A program made the translations under genes and the position numbers. A stretch of DNA of 6,149 bases from NCBI GenBank assembly GCA_964553915.1, contig CAZKMM010000138.1:1-6149 (forward strand), written 5' to 3'. Every line of letters starts with the position of its first letter. Position 1 is the first letter of the stretch. Of this stretch, positions 5,465-6,149 are shown in pieces. A model generated the notes under the pieces. That model did not search any database. It was not told where the DNA came from and saw only the letters and a program-made list of their open reading frames with translations. The DNA is from CAZKMM01 sp964553915 (GTDB lineage Bacteria; RBG-13-61-14; DRUE01).

Positions 5465-6149
5465 ATGCCTTCAAAGAGAAAAAATCTTTTAAACCTCTCT
5501 CAAGCAGAACTTGAGCAGTGGATGGTGGAAAAGGGCTGGGAGCGGTATCGTGCCCGTCAGATTCTTCTCTGGCTCTATAAAAAACATACCACCAGCTTTG
5601 CTGAGATGACCGACCTGCCCAAATCCCTCCGGCAAGAGCTTGAAGAAAATTTTTATTTTTATATTCCCCGGATTCTGGAGCAAAAAAAAGCTGAAGATGA
5701 AACCAGCAAATTCCTCCTGGAGCTGGAAGATAAAAAAACAATAGAAGCGGTTTTAATTCCAGACCATACCCAGCGGGAAAATAGTTTATGCCTTTCGGTT
5801 CAGGTGGGATGTAAATTTGGCTGTAAATTCTGCTATACCGCCCAGCGAGGCTTTGAAAGAAATCTTACCAGTGGAGAAATTCTCGGGCAGTATTTTGCGG
5901 TTCGGTCCCTGTATCCAAAAAAATTTAAAATCCATCGGCTGGTGATGATGGGAATGGGTGAGCCTTTAGATAATTTTGAAGAGGTGAAAAAAGCCCTCAG
6001 TATTTTCACCTATCGCCAGGGGCTGGGATATTCACCGAGAAGAATTACCATCTCCACCGCAGGAATTATTGATTTAATTCCCTCTGCCTGGGAGCTGGGG
6101 GTGAATCTGGCAGTTAGTATCAACGCTTCGGAGGAAGAAAAAAGAAGCC
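5465..6149 (+). CDS. rlmN: Dual-specificity 23S rRNA/tRNA adenine-C2 methyltransferase RlmN, partial (C-terminus off right edge)
   Basis: RlmN is a radical-SAM enzyme that methylates C2 of A2503 in 23S rRNA and of A37 in certain tRNAs. The window holds the first 228 of roughly 340-380 residues. The N-terminal accessory domain is visible at about 1-85 (LSQAELEQWM, RARQILLWLYKK, FAEMTDLPKSLR). The radical-SAM cluster motif CKFGCKFC gives C116, C120 and C123, which hold the 4Fe-4S cluster. C109, seven residues earlier, matches the essential C118 of E. coli RlmN, and E94 probably matches its E105. TAQRGFERNL at 125-134, GMGEPLDNFEEV at 163-174 and ITISTAGI at 194-201 are family signatures. The second catalytic cysteine, which becomes methylated, lies past the edge. 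An in-frame TAA at 5459 fixes ATG 5465 as the earliest start. The Shine-Dalgarno is weak, GGAGCGAG at 5448-5455, 9 bases away. RlmN is preferred over the paralog Cfr on the motif wording. Confidence 0.95.
   Translation, partial: MPSKRKNLLNLSQAELEQWMVEKGWERYRARQILLWLYKKHTTSFAEMTDLPKSLRQELEENFYFYIPRILEQKKAEDETSKFLLELEDKKTIEAVLIPDHTQRENSLCLSVQVGCKFGCKFCYTAQRGFERNLTSGEILGQYFAVRSLYPKKFKIHRLVMMGMGEPLDNFEEVKKALSIFTYRQGLGYSPRRITISTAGIIDLIPSAWELGVNLAVSINASEEEKRS

Noticed and set aside
5196..5741. A 181-codon open frame on the minus strand spanning the end of ndk and the start of rlmN
   Set aside because: It is antisense to two well-identified genes and the gap between them, and its translation has no recognisable motif.

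Overview
The window is a compact bacterial chromosome segment with two divergent transcription units. Clear Shine-Dalgarno sites, a bacterial-type RlmN, a nucleoside diphosphate kinase and a signal-peptide-bearing protein all point to a bacterium. The sequence has moderate GC, many A/T homopolymer runs and very short intergenic gaps. I cannot name the lineage from the sequence; an uncultured fermentative or candidate-phylum bacterium would fit, but that is inference. There are no RNA genes, mobile elements, CRISPR arrays or long repeats, and no stretch over 300 bases lacks a gene.

Left half, minus strand: a propionyl-CoA synthetase-type acyl-CoA synthetase (548..2446) is followed, through a 4-base ATGA overlap, by a class I SAM-dependent methyltransferase that runs off the left edge (1..551). 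A plausible sigma-70 promoter (2482..2510) precedes the synthetase.

Right half, plus strand: a zinc-dependent medium-chain alcohol/polyol dehydrogenase (2578..3663) begins 131 bases from the synthetase start. Next comes a secreted, probably TIM-barrel protein of no family I recognise (3729..4901), preceded by its own well-formed promoter (3672..3700). It is followed by nucleoside diphosphate kinase ndk (4938..5363) and the 5' part of rlmN (5465..6149, cut by the right edge).

The synthetase and the dehydrogenase share a divergent control region, so they may be co-regulated in short-chain acid or alcohol metabolism. No other propionate-pathway gene is present to confirm this. The ndk and rlmN genes are housekeeping. 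The most interesting object is the secreted protein. Its predicted strand order and an acidic DxxxxDxE motif at the fourth strand resemble a diverged family-18 glycoside hydrolase barrel, but I do not recognise it by sequence. I see no defence, mobile or otherwise new multi-gene system.
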